Shown here: positions 11,948 to 20,601 of the stretch, piece after piece
Numbering within the stretch: position 1 is the first letter of the stretch
Layout: every line of letters begins with the position of its first letter
Origin: Trachelipus rathkii
Taxonomy: Eukaryota; Arthropoda; Malacostraca; Isopoda; Trachelipodidae
Direction: 5' to 3'
DNA: 26,666 nt
Assembly: GCA_015478945.1 (NCBI GenBank)
Contig: JABUQX010118649.1
Coordinates: 1-26,666 of the forward strand
Notes under the pieces: generated by a model
Told to the model about the DNA's origin: nothing
The model's database searches: none
Seen by the model: the letters and a program-made list of their open reading frames with translations, nothing else
Translations under genes and position numbers: made by a program

Positions 11948-12310
11948 TATAATTTTACTTTATCAATTTTATTCTTTCAATTTATTTCGAAATGTTATTG
12001 ATGTTTTAAATCACTATCCAAAGTACTTTAGATAAATCCAAATTAACTTTTTTGGTAATTTCCTTAAAACATTAATTTTTGGAAGTTTGGGGGGGGTAAT
12101 AAAGAAAAATAGTTTTTATTTTTCTTTTGTGTAAGAAAGCTGTTCAAGAAGTTCATCCATTCAAAAACCTTTTTTTTTTTTTGTAATGGCCTTATGAAAT
12201 CCTTGATAAAGTAAATTGATTACGAATTATTTGTTTTATCAATTATAAATATTATTTTAAAACACAAAATGAATCTATGAACTGCATTAACATCATTTTA
12301 ATACTCTTAG
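11653..12310 (+). other. Lcch3: Lcch3 intron A-B, largely (TA)n
   Basis: This 658-bp intron splits the 4' glycine codon of TM2 (phase 1). Its donor GTATATATAT is itself the first unit of a (TA)n tract (11654-11745), and a second tract fills about 11795-11945. The remainder is AT-rich with poly-T runs (11751-11764, 12171-12182) and a run of eight G at 12089-12096. It ends ATACTCTTAG at 12301-12310. Confidence 0.9.
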
Positions 12311-12671
12311 GTATTACAACTGTGCTTACCATGACGACGATTAGTACTGGTGTCCGGTCGTCACTACCGAGAATTTCTTACGTCAAAGCTATTGATATAT
12401 ATCTTGTCATGTGTTTCGTTTTTGTGTTTGCTGCTCTTCTTGAGTATGCTGCTGTTAACTACACGTTTTGGGGCCAAAAAGCTAAGAAGAAGCCAAAGAA
12501 ACCAAAAGAAGGAGAAGCACCTGCTCCAACTCCAAAAACCTCAACTCAGTCTCAGGGGCAACTGGGGATTCCGGGGTCTGCCACAGGAGCCAAGAGTGAT
12601 GGGTTTGCTCAAGGTACCGAAGAAATTATAGAACTTCAAGATATTAGAATGTCTCCGATTCCTTCCATTAG
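12311..12671 (+). CDS. Lcch3: Lcch3 exon B: rest of TM2, TM3, start of cytoplasmic loop
   Basis: The exon completes the split glycine codon and continues with [17 protein letters not shown], the pore-lining helix, including the conserved 9' leucine and 6' threonine. TM3 follows in the segment from [15 protein letters not shown] through [15 protein letters not shown] lysine-rich stretch ([14 protein letters not shown]) begins the large TM3-TM4 cytoplasmic loop. The loop then turns Pro/Gly/Ser-rich and variable, before the conserved block [18 protein letters not shown], which I recognise from insect LCCH3. The donor is AG/GTACGA at 12671/12672, splitting an arginine codon (phase 2). If translation read through the donor it would run to a stop at 12745-12747, so the 156-codon open frame starting at 12277 includes intron sequence at both ends. 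Length is 361 nt, not divisible by three. Confidence 0.95.
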
Positions 12672-12917
12672 GTACGATTTGTTTGCGTGTATTTTATTGA
12701 TAAATCTTTTAAAAGTTACCAAAGGAAAAAAGTTTATAGGATTATAGTATTCCATTTAATTTGACATTTATTACAACTACACTTAACTTTGAAACACTAT
12801 ATTTGTTTTCTTAACATGACTATTATTTCTCAAATAATTTTATTATCAGACAAAGAAAAAAGCATTTTATAGGCACCAGCTATTCATTTAATTTAATGCT
12901 AATCAATTTCTTCACAG
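12672..12917 (+). other. Lcch3: Lcch3 intron B-C
   Basis: A 246-bp AT-rich intron from GTACGA to TTTCTTCACAG, with a normal pyrimidine-containing acceptor. Unlike the other intron sequence seen here it contains no (TA)n tract. Two similar segments (TATTCCATTTAATTTGAC near 12748 and TATTCATTTAATTTAATG near 12882) suggest a small old internal duplication. Confidence 0.88.
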
Positions 12918-13296
12918 GCAAAGGCATAACTCTAAATTCTTTTCAAGAGAAAATTCCTTGCAAGATTTGAAGTTTCCCCCTTCTTTCAGAATAAATAGAA
13001 ACTACTCATTTAGCGGTAGATCAGGGTTGCCACCAGGTCGTCAACCTTCTAAACGGAAAGTGTTGTCAACTTTACGCAAAGGAGCAGTAGCGATTAAACG
13101 TTCTATCCCTACTATTAAAGATGTTAACATTATTGATAAATATAGTAGAGTGATATTCCCTCTATCTTTTTATTTTCTTCATTTGAGAAAGAGAAACTGT
13201 GGAGTTAATATGAAGCGTTTTATTTCTTTATATACAATACTTAATTTTATTATTCTCCTTCTATTAACATCGAAAAAAAAATCCCTGCTTTTGTAG
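12918..13296 (+). CDS. Lcch3: Lcch3 exon C: end of cytoplasmic loop, divergent C-terminus
   Basis: The exon completes the arginine codon and reads QRHNSKFFSRENSLQD, then the LCCH3 hallmark LKFPPSFRINRNY. It continues with a basic stretch and the strongly conserved IKDVNIIDKYSRVIFPLSF (about 13117-13173). In this family the sequence should then run straight into TM4 with a Phe-Asn-Leu-Gly-Tyr-Trp-type core. Here it reads YFLHLRKRNCGVNMKR instead, then a hydrophobic segment (FISLYTILNFIILLLL) and a lysine-rich tail, ending at TAG 13294-13296. No single shift into another frame within this stretch restores the expected motif. Either the true terminal exon lies elsewhere, this copy has a replaced or damaged TM4, or local assembly is wrong. 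Identity up to the SF before TM4 is firm; the last ~40 codons are doubtful. Confidence 0.82.
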
Positions 13297-13298
13297 GC

Positions 13299-13358
13299 AT
13301 AATATATAATTATATATATATATTATACATATATAGTATATATTATATTAATATATAG

Positions 13359-13398
<40 letters not shown>

Positions 13399-13430
13399 CT
13401 TATATATTATATATATATATTATTATATAA
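13299..13430. repeat. (TA)n tract after Lcch3 exon C
   Basis: About 130 bp of TA with TAG and TTA interruptions, starting within a few bases of the exon C stop codon. Confidence 0.9.
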
Positions 13431-13503
13431 CAACCCCCAAATATTAAGTAGAAATCATGGCATTTAACTTCAAAACATACTTTATTTTCTATTTTCGTTC
13501 AAC

Positions 13504-13546
13504 ATGTCCGTTCGGGAATCGCTAATGTCCGTCGGGCAAATATCCG
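13504..13546. repeat. Short direct repeat ATGTCCGT(T)CGGG
   Basis: ATGTCCGTTCGGG (13504-13516) and ATGTCCGTCGGG (13525-13536) are spaced 21 bp apart, with a weaker third unit (ATATCCGTA, 13539-13547) fading into the next (TA)n tract. They are GC-richer than their surroundings. This may be the edge of a minisatellite. Confidence 0.55.
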
Positions 13547-13576
13547 TATATATTATATATATAATTATATAGTAAT

Positions 13577-13612
<36 letters not shown>

Positions 13613-13687
13613 TATAGTATTATATATTATATATATATATATATAGTAATATATTATATATATATTATATATATAATATATATATAT
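13547..13687. repeat. (TA)n tract
   Basis: About 140 bp of interrupted TA, with several short palindromic turns of the form TATTATATA/TATATAATA. Confidence 0.9.
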
Positions 13688-13786
13688 GCGAACTATAGGT
13701 GTAAAATTACTGTACAATATTTTGTTATTATTATTATTAAGTTCCTAATCTTAACTGAAAAATAGAATTTATTCTATTTTTGCTTC

Positions 13787-13792
13787 AATAAA
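13787..13792 (+). terminator. Lcch3: Possible polyadenylation signal
   Basis: A canonical AATAAA followed by a T-rich stretch lies about 490 bases after the exon C stop. In DNA this AT-rich the hexamer is expected often by chance, and two (TA)n tracts lie between it and the stop, so assignment to Lcch3 is weak. Confidence 0.2.
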
Positions 13793-14392
13793 CTTTTTAT
13801 TTTAAAGGTTTAATATTTTTATTATAGGTTTATCGTTATCATATTTAGTTTGTTTAATAACTGCTAGATAATAACAAACTAAAACTGCTAATGATTTTTT
13901 GCCAAGACCTTTTTATGAATAACTTGTGTTATTGAAAAGCAAATCAGATATCAATAGACTTGGTTCAAAGTTTCTGAAGTATAACTTGCTTCGAGCAATT
14001 TTATTCATAATCATTGCAGAGTCCAGATGTAAATAAATAATTTTGTTAATGCATAGCTCTTCTTTAAGTAACACGCGGGTTGTAAAATACAGAATATCGA
14101 AGAGGTTTTATGTTTGTATGGATAACTGTAAAACGTTGAACTAGCTAAACGAATATCAAACAAAATTTGTATGTAGAGTATAATGTAAAAAAAATAGTTC
14201 AAAACCAATGTAAAACTCCAGACTGAAAATCTGAACGTTAAATAGGTTTGTACTATTTAGCTATTTATCTTTAATACCGATGTGAACATATTTCCGAAAA
14301 GTAGCAATTACTAATGGGAATCGACTCGGGGACATCGGAAACCCATATAAACACACCAAACACGACCCCTACAAACAAAAAAGTAGATAAAA

Positions 14393-14430
14393 GTGCCAGA
14401 TCTGACATATGAAAGAGCTAAATCTGGCAC
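14393..14430. other. Perfect 9-bp inverted repeat (hairpin)
   Basis: GTGCCAGAT (14393-14401) and ATCTGGCAC (14422-14430) are exact reverse complements around a 20-base spacer. Flanking bases are GC-richer than the background (CGGTGGGTTTGTG on the right; CACACCAAACACGACC on the left) and could extend a weak outer pairing. It is not a recognised terminator or histone-type stem. Confidence 0.6.
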
Positions 14431-15247
14431 CGGTGGGTTTGTGATTATAACATATTAGATTAAATGTATTAAAGCATGGTTCTTATTCGTGGTCCGCGAA
14501 GGCTTAAGGAAATGTTATGATCTTTTGGAATTAAAATTGAAAATTAAATGAATGAAAGTAAGCATCAAATAAAAGGAAACGTTGAACTAATTTACCTTGC
14601 TTGATTGTGTAAAACTTCTATTTGTATTAAAAAAAAAAACTATTTGTTTTTCTAGGTAAAATTTAGTTATTGCTTTTTCATAATTATATAAATATAATTT
14701 TGTCCATTATAGCAAAATATTATAAAACAATTCATAAGAAACTTTAAGTAAATATTTGATGCGATTTATAGTTTTAACTCTTGATGGGTGTTGGGGAAAA
14801 AAGTTAATTAAAGGGAGTCTGTAAGGGGAAAGTATTTAAACGTAATAAAGATAAGATTTTTCGATTATCTCATTTTTTTCCATTAAAAGTTTCAAAAGCT
14901 AGATCACAAACGTAAACTGTCTCATTCATGATTTGTATTGAAATCTAATTTATTTCCAAGATTAGCAAACCTTATAGTAACAGTTAAATAACAACGCCAA
15001 TACTATTGTATTTATTTGGCGATAATAACATAGAGACATGTTAGTAAACTAGTTAACACTAAGAATAAATATATTTTTCTTAGATTTATAAAATCTCATT
15101 TAAGAGTCAATCACTCATTTATGCCAAAGATTTATTTATTTTTTTTTTCGGAAAAAATCTACAAAAAATTTTAGCTTAAAAACTACTTCGGACTTCTGAA
15201 ATAAAGTAAATTATTAATTGTTTAAAGAATACAAAAATTGATCTTTA

Positions 15248-15498
15248 TAATATTTATTAATATACTATATATATAGTAATATATATATATATCTATATTA
15301 TATAATATATAAATATAATATATATATATATATATATTTAACTATTATTATATATATAATATATAAGTACCCGAGTTTATAACCTATATTATAATTATAT
15401 ATATATATTAATATATATTATATATAATATATATATATACATTTATATATATATATATATATAATGATATATATATATAATAAATATATATATTATAA
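15248..15498. repeat. (TA)n tract with a short unique island
   Basis: Interrupted TA on both sides of a unique 20-base island (GTACCCGAGTTTATAACC, near 15367-15384). Confidence 0.9.
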
Positions 15499-16587
15499 TT
15501 AATTTTGTTTTTTTAATGCATTTTTATTATCATAATAACCTCACATTCTTTCAAATGAAATATTGCAAAATTCAAATTTTGAAATCCAAAAGATAAATTT
15601 TTTTATATATACTTATTATTATTATAAATTTCTGTTTATCTAAATTTTTATTCTTTTATAATTATTTTTATATATATTTCTTAATTTATATTTTTATTAA
15701 TTAAAATAATTAAATAAATTAATAACTTTCATAAATAAAAGCGTCCATTTTTTTGTGCATAGGATAAGAAATATTGAAGAGATGAAGCGAGAAGTAATGT
15801 AATCTTTTATTAGTCGTGCAGTGAAGCTCAATCCTTCACTGGATTTTTTGTTGTACTTCAACAAAATAATGAAAACTTTAATTTGAGTAAGAGAAAACAT
15901 CGATAAAAAACTTGTTTTGAAAGAAAACATAAGTGAACCTTGAAAAAATATTAATGAAGGAAATTTTATTTTAAGAATCTGAAAAAACCTATGTAAGTTT
16001 GATGATAAACAGAATATGTCACAAAACACACCATAAAATTTTGATAACTCGATGACGAATATGAAATTTTCAAGAAAATCATATATTCAACTCCGAATAG
16101 TTTTCAAGAAAATGTTACATATAACTTGAAATAATTTACAAGAAAATCTATTTTTTAATTGCAATAATATTCAATAATTATTTCAAAGATCCAGCTAATA
16201 TCAAAAAATGCTCCCAAATTTCACAAGGTGAAAACTTTATATAAAATTTTAATTCGGAGAAATTAAAGAATATATTCAAAACAAGGAAACATTTGATTTA
16301 GGACTATATTTTCTCAAATAAGGGAGAGTAGTCGTGTATATCTAAGATTTGTGTATCTCTAAGATTTTTGTCTGGAATAAAAATGATGAAATTCAATGTT
16401 TCATATGAAAGGATAACATCAGTGTTATCAAGAAAACATTAAGAACAAAATCAGACTTAATGTATGCATTAATACCACATAACTGAAAAGTTACAGCATG
16501 ATAGCGGGGGGGGAGGGGGGATCAAGGGCAAACTAATTGGATATATAGTAAAATGTTGATCGACGTTGGCCAGTAAATTTAAACCCT
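15499..16587. other. AT-rich sequence with no convincing gene
   Basis: The 110-codon minus-strand frame at 15697-16029 is dominated by Phe, Leu, Ile, Ser and Lys and shows no domain I recognise. Two AGAAAACAT units 30 bp apart (15892-15900 and 15922-15930) and a 34-bp triplicate (16071-16148) are the only ordered structure apart from a G-run at 16505-16520. Confidence 0.55.
16071..16148. repeat. Three CAAGAAAAT units at 34-bp spacing
   Basis: CAAGAAAATC at 16071, CAAGAAAATG at 16105 and CAAGAAAATC at 16139 are exactly 34 bp apart, with degenerate similarity between them (for example CCGAATAGTTTT and CTTGAAATAATTTA). This looks like a decayed three-copy minisatellite. Confidence 0.6.
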
Positions 16588-16662
16588 AAAATATATATAT
16601 AATAATACTATCTATATATATATATAATATAGTATATATATACATCAGTATAATATAACTAT
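16588..16662. repeat. (TA)n tract
   Basis: A short interrupted TA tract ending near TACATCAGTA. Confidence 0.85.
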
Positions 16663-17290
16663 TAGACTAATAATTAAAGTTTGAAAACTTAGCAAGAAAT
16701 ACAAAAATTAACTTGTCCTCTATACAAATTTAAGCTGAATGTTCTAGAGTCAATCTCTTAAGATGTAAAAACATACAACAGAACCGAAAAACTAACTGCC
16801 TTCTACACGAGTTAAAAAAAAAGCTCAAATTAAATAGATTTACCGATTAATCAATGCAATTTATTATTAGCACTATAAATGTGTCCCCTCCTCCCTCAAA
16901 AAAAAAAAAAAAGTTGTACGATATAAGTTACAAACTTGTTGAAAGTAAATCTGATGTCATTAATGCTTTGATCTTTTCTATTAACATTGCTTTGTAGGTT
17001 CGGAAATATAATAATAAGAGTTCGTAGATATTTTAAGTTAATTAATTGTACCTGAACAAGCCAACTTCTGTTAATTTAAATTATTTTTTTCAACTATGTG
17101 AAAATTTGTATGCAAAGTTAAAAATGTTCTTTAAATTGATTTGAAATTTCGCATCAAGCGGGGGAAGGTCCGAAATGGAGTGCTATTTTAAGTTAACTAT
17201 TTAGAATTGTGCAAGTATACTGCATAATTTGAGGTTGAACCTCCGGCAGTTTCAGAATTCACGTTTTTGACCTTAAAAACCCTACAAATT

Positions 17291-17321
<31 letters not shown>

Positions 17322-17465
17322 TCGACTTTATCTGTCCCTACAAAAACTTGAGAACGGAAAAATGACCAATTTTAATTAAATGAACTGAACGTCGTGCAAA
17401 ATCCTAAAATATGAAAATAAGTTCAGTTGTTTAATAGGAATACATTCAATTAATCGCTTTACGTA
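16663..17465. other. AT-rich unique sequence, no gene seen
   Basis: About 800 bp of low-complexity AT-rich DNA, with an A-run near 16899-16912, a small (TA)n block at 17293-17321 and a GC-richer patch (AAGCGGGGGAAGGTCCG, near 17157-17173). No open frame or splice-supported exon stands out. Confidence 0.55.
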
Positions 17466-17776
17466 ATATATTATATACTATATATATAAAAATTATATAT
17501 ATTATATATATTACTATATATATAATATTATATTAATATAATATATATATAGTATATATATATTATATATAATATATATTATTATATATAGTATATATAA
17601 GATATATATATATATATACTTATAATGTACATATGTATGTATATATGTAGTTATGATATAATGTATCTATGTCTGTATTATTATGTTATATATTGGCGAG
17701 GTCTAATATGTATATATGATGTGTATATATATAAATATAAGTATATGATATATATATAGTATATATATATAATAAT

Positions 17777-17809
<33 letters not shown>

Positions 17810-17854
17810 GTATATTAATATATAGTATATATACTATATATATATACTATATAG

Positions 17855-17888
<34 letters not shown>

Positions 17889-17978
17889 TATATATATTAT
17901 TATGATAATATAGTATATATATATATACTTATATATATAATATAGATAATATATATATATATATATATTAATATATAC
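17466..17978. repeat. Long (TA)n tract with TATG-rich middle
   Basis: About 510 bp of interrupted TA. The middle (about 17625-17735) mixes TATG/TGTA motifs and a unique stretch ending TATTGGCGAGGTC, so it is two or more tracts merged around old unique sequence. It lies immediately upstream of the signal-peptide-like ATG at 18027. Confidence 0.88.
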
Positions 17979-18026
17979 AATCATATGCAGTACTTTTTTT
18001 TGTCGTCCCGTATATTTTTATTTAAA

Positions 18027-18162
18027 ATGAAAATTTTGTATGTTGCATTGCTATTTTCCCTCGCTTTGGGTTTTCAAGTATAGAATTTAAGGAAGTTATT
18101 GGAGATTATCCAGACTCAAACATACGATTTGTACAACCTATGGTTTTTCGTCCCTCTTGTGG
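18027..18162 (+). pseudogene. Possible first exon of a small secreted protein, broken by an apparent frameshift
   Basis: I do not recognise the family. The ATG at 18027 opens 18 codons with a textbook signal peptide: Lys at position 2, then a hydrophobic core (MKILYVALLFSLALG). A stop follows at 18081-18083. From 18083, in the frame two bases ahead, an open segment reads EFKEVIGDYPDSNIRFVQP and then a stretch ending in Arg-Pro-Ser-Cys. It ends in a donor-like GG/GTATAA at 18162/18163. The frame change would be explained by one missing base in the T-run at 18071-18074. The composition of the second segment (Glu, Asp, Pro, Arg, Cys) is unlike chance AT-rich translation. Downstream exons were not found; (TA)n follows directly. 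The Tyr-Pro-Asp...Pro-Ser-Cys spacing loosely recalls cystine-knot growth factors, but that is a guess. Sequencing error and true decay cannot be told apart here. Confidence 0.45.
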
Positions 18163-18164
18163 GT

Positions 18165-18323
18165 ATAATATAGTATTATATAATATATGTATATATATAT
18201 ATAATTATATTATATATATATATATATATATATGTTATTATAATATATATTATATAATATATTATTTATATCATATATATGATTTATATATATATATATA
18301 TTATATATAAATATATAATATAT

Positions 18324-18357
<34 letters not shown>

Positions 18358-18446
18358 TAATATATACTATATATATATTATATATAATATATATATTATA
18401 TATATATATATAGTATATATATTATATATATATTATAGTATTAATA

Positions 18447-18483
<37 letters not shown>

Positions 18484-18485
18484 TT
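18165..18485. repeat. (TA)n tract between the secreted-protein exon and the minisatellite
   Basis: About 320 bp of interrupted TA that starts at the donor-like site of the preceding exon-like segment and ends at the first CTCC unit of the minisatellite. Confidence 0.9.
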
Positions 18486-18486
18486 A

Positions 18487-19593
18487 ATACTCCTTTTTTG
18501 CATACTCCCGTTTTTTTAAACTCCCGTTTTTTTACACTCCCGTTTTTCTGTTGTCTACATGCCGTTTTTTTGTACTCGCGTTTTTTGTTATCCCCGTTTT
18601 TTTGTACTCCGTTTTTCTTGTACCTCCGTTTTTTGTACTCCCGTTTTTTTGTACTCCCGTTTTTTGTAACTCCCGTTTTTTTGTGACTAACCCGTTTATT
18701 TTTGTAGCTCCCGATTTTTTTGTGACTCCCGTTTTCTTGTACTCCCGTTTTTTTGTACTCCCGTTTTTTTGTACTCCCGTTTTTTTTTACTCCCGTTTTT
18801 TTAAACTCCCGTTTTTTTATACTCCAGTTTTTTTTTACTCCCGTTTTTTTTGTACTCCAGTTTTTTTTTACTCCCGTTTTTTTGTACTCCCGTACTGTTC
18901 GTACTGTCCCGTTTTTTTGTACTCCGTTTTTTTTGTACTCCCGTTTCTTATTGTGACTCCGTTTTTTTGTGACTCCGGTTTTTTCTGTACTCCCCGGTTT
19001 TTTTTGTGAGTTCCGTTTTTTGTACTTCACCGTTTTTGTAGCTCACCGTGACATTTCTTTTGTACTCCCGTTTTCATATTGAGTACTACCTGTTTATTTG
19101 TTACTTCCGTTTTTTTGTACTCCGTTTTTTTACTCTCAGTTTTTTTTTACTCCCGTTTTTTTTAACTCCCGTTTTTTTTAACTCGCGTTTTTTTTAACTC
19201 CCGTTTTTTTTAACTCCAGTTTTTTTTAACTCCAGTTTTTTTTTGAGTACTCTCCGTTTGGTACTCGCGTTTTTTGGTACCGATCCGTTTTTTTTATACT
19301 CCGCTTTTTTTGGTACTCCGTTTTTGTACTCCCGTTATTTTTGTACTCCGTTTTTTTGTACTCCCGTTTTTTTTTAATACTTCCCTGATCGGCAGGCACG
19401 TGATAAAGCGATTTTAAGTCCTCCTTTAAAACTCGTTTTTTTATGCATACCTGTAATTTTTAAATACTCCGTTTTTTTATACTCCCGTTTTTTTTATAAG
19501 CTCCAGTTTTTTTATCTCCGTTTTTGTTATAACGCCCGTTTTTTTTATACTCCCTTTTTTTATACTCCCGTTTTTTATACTCCCGTTTTTTTA
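18487..19593. repeat. 16-bp poly-T/CCC minisatellite
   Basis: About 1.1 kb of tandem units close to ACTCCCGTTTTTTTGT, with variable T-run length. Units fall into blocks by the bases before ACTCC: GT-type (about 18550-18780), mixed TTTT/AA/AT-type (about 18780-18900), a disordered GT-type zone (to about 19130), AA-type (about 19150-19230), and AT-type (about 19455-19593). The strand asymmetry (T/C against A/G) yields Phe/Pro-rich frames on the + strand and Lys/Arg/Gly-rich frames on the minus strand, including a 202-codon one. These are by-products of the repeat. Confidence 0.93.
19378..19438. other. Unique island inside the minisatellite
   Basis: About 60 bases (CCCTGATCGGCAGGCACG, then GATAAAGCGATTTTAAG) interrupt the 16-bp units. 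It separates the GT-type units on the left from the AT-type block on the right. Confidence 0.6.
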
Positions 19594-19727
19594 TAATATG
19601 CATAAAATACACGAAAATCAATAAAATAAAATTTCAAAACAATTTTTTAATCCCATTATTAGAAGAATTGAAATGTTTATAAGTTTTCAATAATATATTT
19701 ACGAAAAGAAAAAAGTTAGAGCCCTCT

Positions 19728-19918
19728 CAAAGTTTAAAATCTTATTATAACCTGGAACTAGGAATCGCCCTATAATATGGCCCATTCTAATTTAATATAC
19801 TATATATATAGTATTATATATAATATATAGTATTATAATAGTATATATATTGATATATATATATATATATAAATATATATATATATATTAATATATATAT
19901 ATATAATATATAATATAG

Positions 19919-19963
<45 letters not shown>

Positions 19964-20012
19964 GTGGGCCATTTAGGATCATCCTAGTTCAGGGTATAAT
20001 AAGATTTGTTAA
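19728..20012. repeat. Inverted repeat with a (TA)n loop
   Basis: The left arm (about 19728-19792: CTTATTATAACCTGGAACTA and on to TGGCCCATTCTAATT) and the right arm (about 19959-20012: AATTAGTGGGCCATTTAGG and on to AGGGTATAATAAG) are imperfect reverse complements over about 50 bp. About 165 bp of (TA)n lies between them. The whole unit can fold into one long hairpin because the TA loop is also self-complementary. A further partial direct relative, CCTGAACTAG, occurs near 20062. It resembles a foldback element, or a repeat duplicated head-to-head around TA. Confidence 0.8.
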
Positions 20013-20284
20013 GTAATACAATAGATTTTTTGTGTATACCTCAACAACAATTGTGATAAGCCTGAACTAGAGGGTTGCTGAAATGATACTAACCTTAAAT
20101 GAATCAAAAATAAGTTTCTGGATTTTTTAACAACTTGTGAGAGGCTGTAACTTTTTCCTATACGAGCGACGATTTTTTTCATTGCTTCATTATTTTCTAG
20201 AGTATACCTTTGAATTTTTATAAAATAGGGGTAACAACCCCTCTGCACTACTTCTTGCGCGCGCGCGCTTGTTTTGCACACCAT
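20009..20284 (-). CDS. Doubtful 91-codon open frame
   Basis: This minus-strand frame begins MVCKTSARAQEVVQRG and has a more balanced, Lys/Arg/Gln/Ser-containing composition than the other stray frames here. I recognise no domain. It starts in a GC-rich patch containing (GC)6 and ends at the edge of the inverted-repeat arm, so it may belong to a mobile element. Chance is a serious alternative. Confidence 0.12.
   Translation of the reverse strand: MVCKTSARAQEVVQRGCYPYFIKIQRYTLENNEAMKKIVARIGKSYSLSQVVKKSRNLFLIHLRLVSFQQPSSSGLSQLLLRYTQKIYCIT
20257..20268. repeat. (GC)6 alternating tract
   Basis: Six GC dinucleotides in otherwise AT-rich DNA. Alternating purine-pyrimidine GC tracts are prone to left-handed DNA. 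Short (CA)n tracts lie nearby (about 20340-20352). Confidence 0.8.
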
Positions 20285-20356
20285 TTTTTGTAAATTAAAG
20301 TTTAAAGTTTGTCTTCTTCACATTAGGCTAGCACACATTACACACACACACAACAC

Positions 20357-20361
20357 ATATA

Positions 20362-20398
<37 letters not shown>

Positions 20399-20451
20399 TA
20401 TAATGTAATATTATATAAACTATATATATATATAATACAATATTTATATAT

Positions 20452-20485
<34 letters not shown>

Positions 20486-20493
20486 AGTATATA
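20357..20493. repeat. (TA)n tract abutting a repeat end
   Basis: Interrupted TA that stops directly at TTGGCCAGCATCCCGAAG, a conserved repeat end also found in inverse orientation at 25058-25088. Confidence 0.9.
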
Positions 20494-20600
20494 TATTGGC
20501 CAGCATCCCGAAGAGGCAAGGCAATACTAAACTAGAAAACTATAACATCTGCAGGAAATAAAATAACATTTTTGATTTTAGCAAGCAATTTCATCGAGAT
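20494..20600 (-). mobile_element. Repeat with GGCCAGCATCCCGAA end
   Basis: It starts GGCCAGCATCCCGAAGAGGC immediately after (TA)n and continues into AAAACTATAACATCTGCAGG. The end matches the reverse complement of 25058-25090 closely. The second block resembles 21680-21720 and 21772-21815 (ACTACAATA...CTACAGGGAAAG). It is probably a non-autonomous dispersed element fragment; the class is unknown. Confidence 0.55.
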
Positions 20601-20601
20601 T

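Larger units (their letters stand above)
13688..15247. other. AT-rich unique sequence without a recognisable gene
   Basis: About 1.5 kb without long tandem repeats. Frames are short; the 65-codon minus-strand frame at 14011-14208 is rich in Phe, Tyr and Ile, as expected from AT-rich noise. The only clear structure is the hairpin at 14393-14430. Poly-A and poly-T runs are common. I see no domain, splice-supported exon or RNA gene. Confidence 0.6.

Noticed and set aside
11766..12035. 89-codon + frame
   Set aside because: Mostly (TA)n within the Lcch3 intron.
12350..12631. 93-codon + frame overlapping exon B
   Set aside because: Shadow frame of Lcch3 exon B; the real frame carries TM2-TM3 and the conserved loop motif.
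13290..13300. CCCTGCTTTTGTAG/GC as a splice acceptor for a further Lcch3 exon
   Set aside because: It looks like an acceptor, but the following sequence is (TA)n with no TM4 coding potential.
15697..16029. 110-codon minus-strand frame as a gene
   Set aside because: Phe/Leu/Ile/Ser/Lys bias fits AT-rich noise, with no domain, splice context or repeat-family match.
18422..19030. 202-codon Lys-rich minus-strand frame and Phe/Pro-rich + frames
   Set aside because: Direct translation of the 16-bp poly-T/CCC minisatellite; no unique protein sequence.
18487..19593. Telomeric repeat
   Set aside because: The unit is 16 bp with variable T-runs and does not match the arthropod TTAGG motif; it is interstitial and degenerate.
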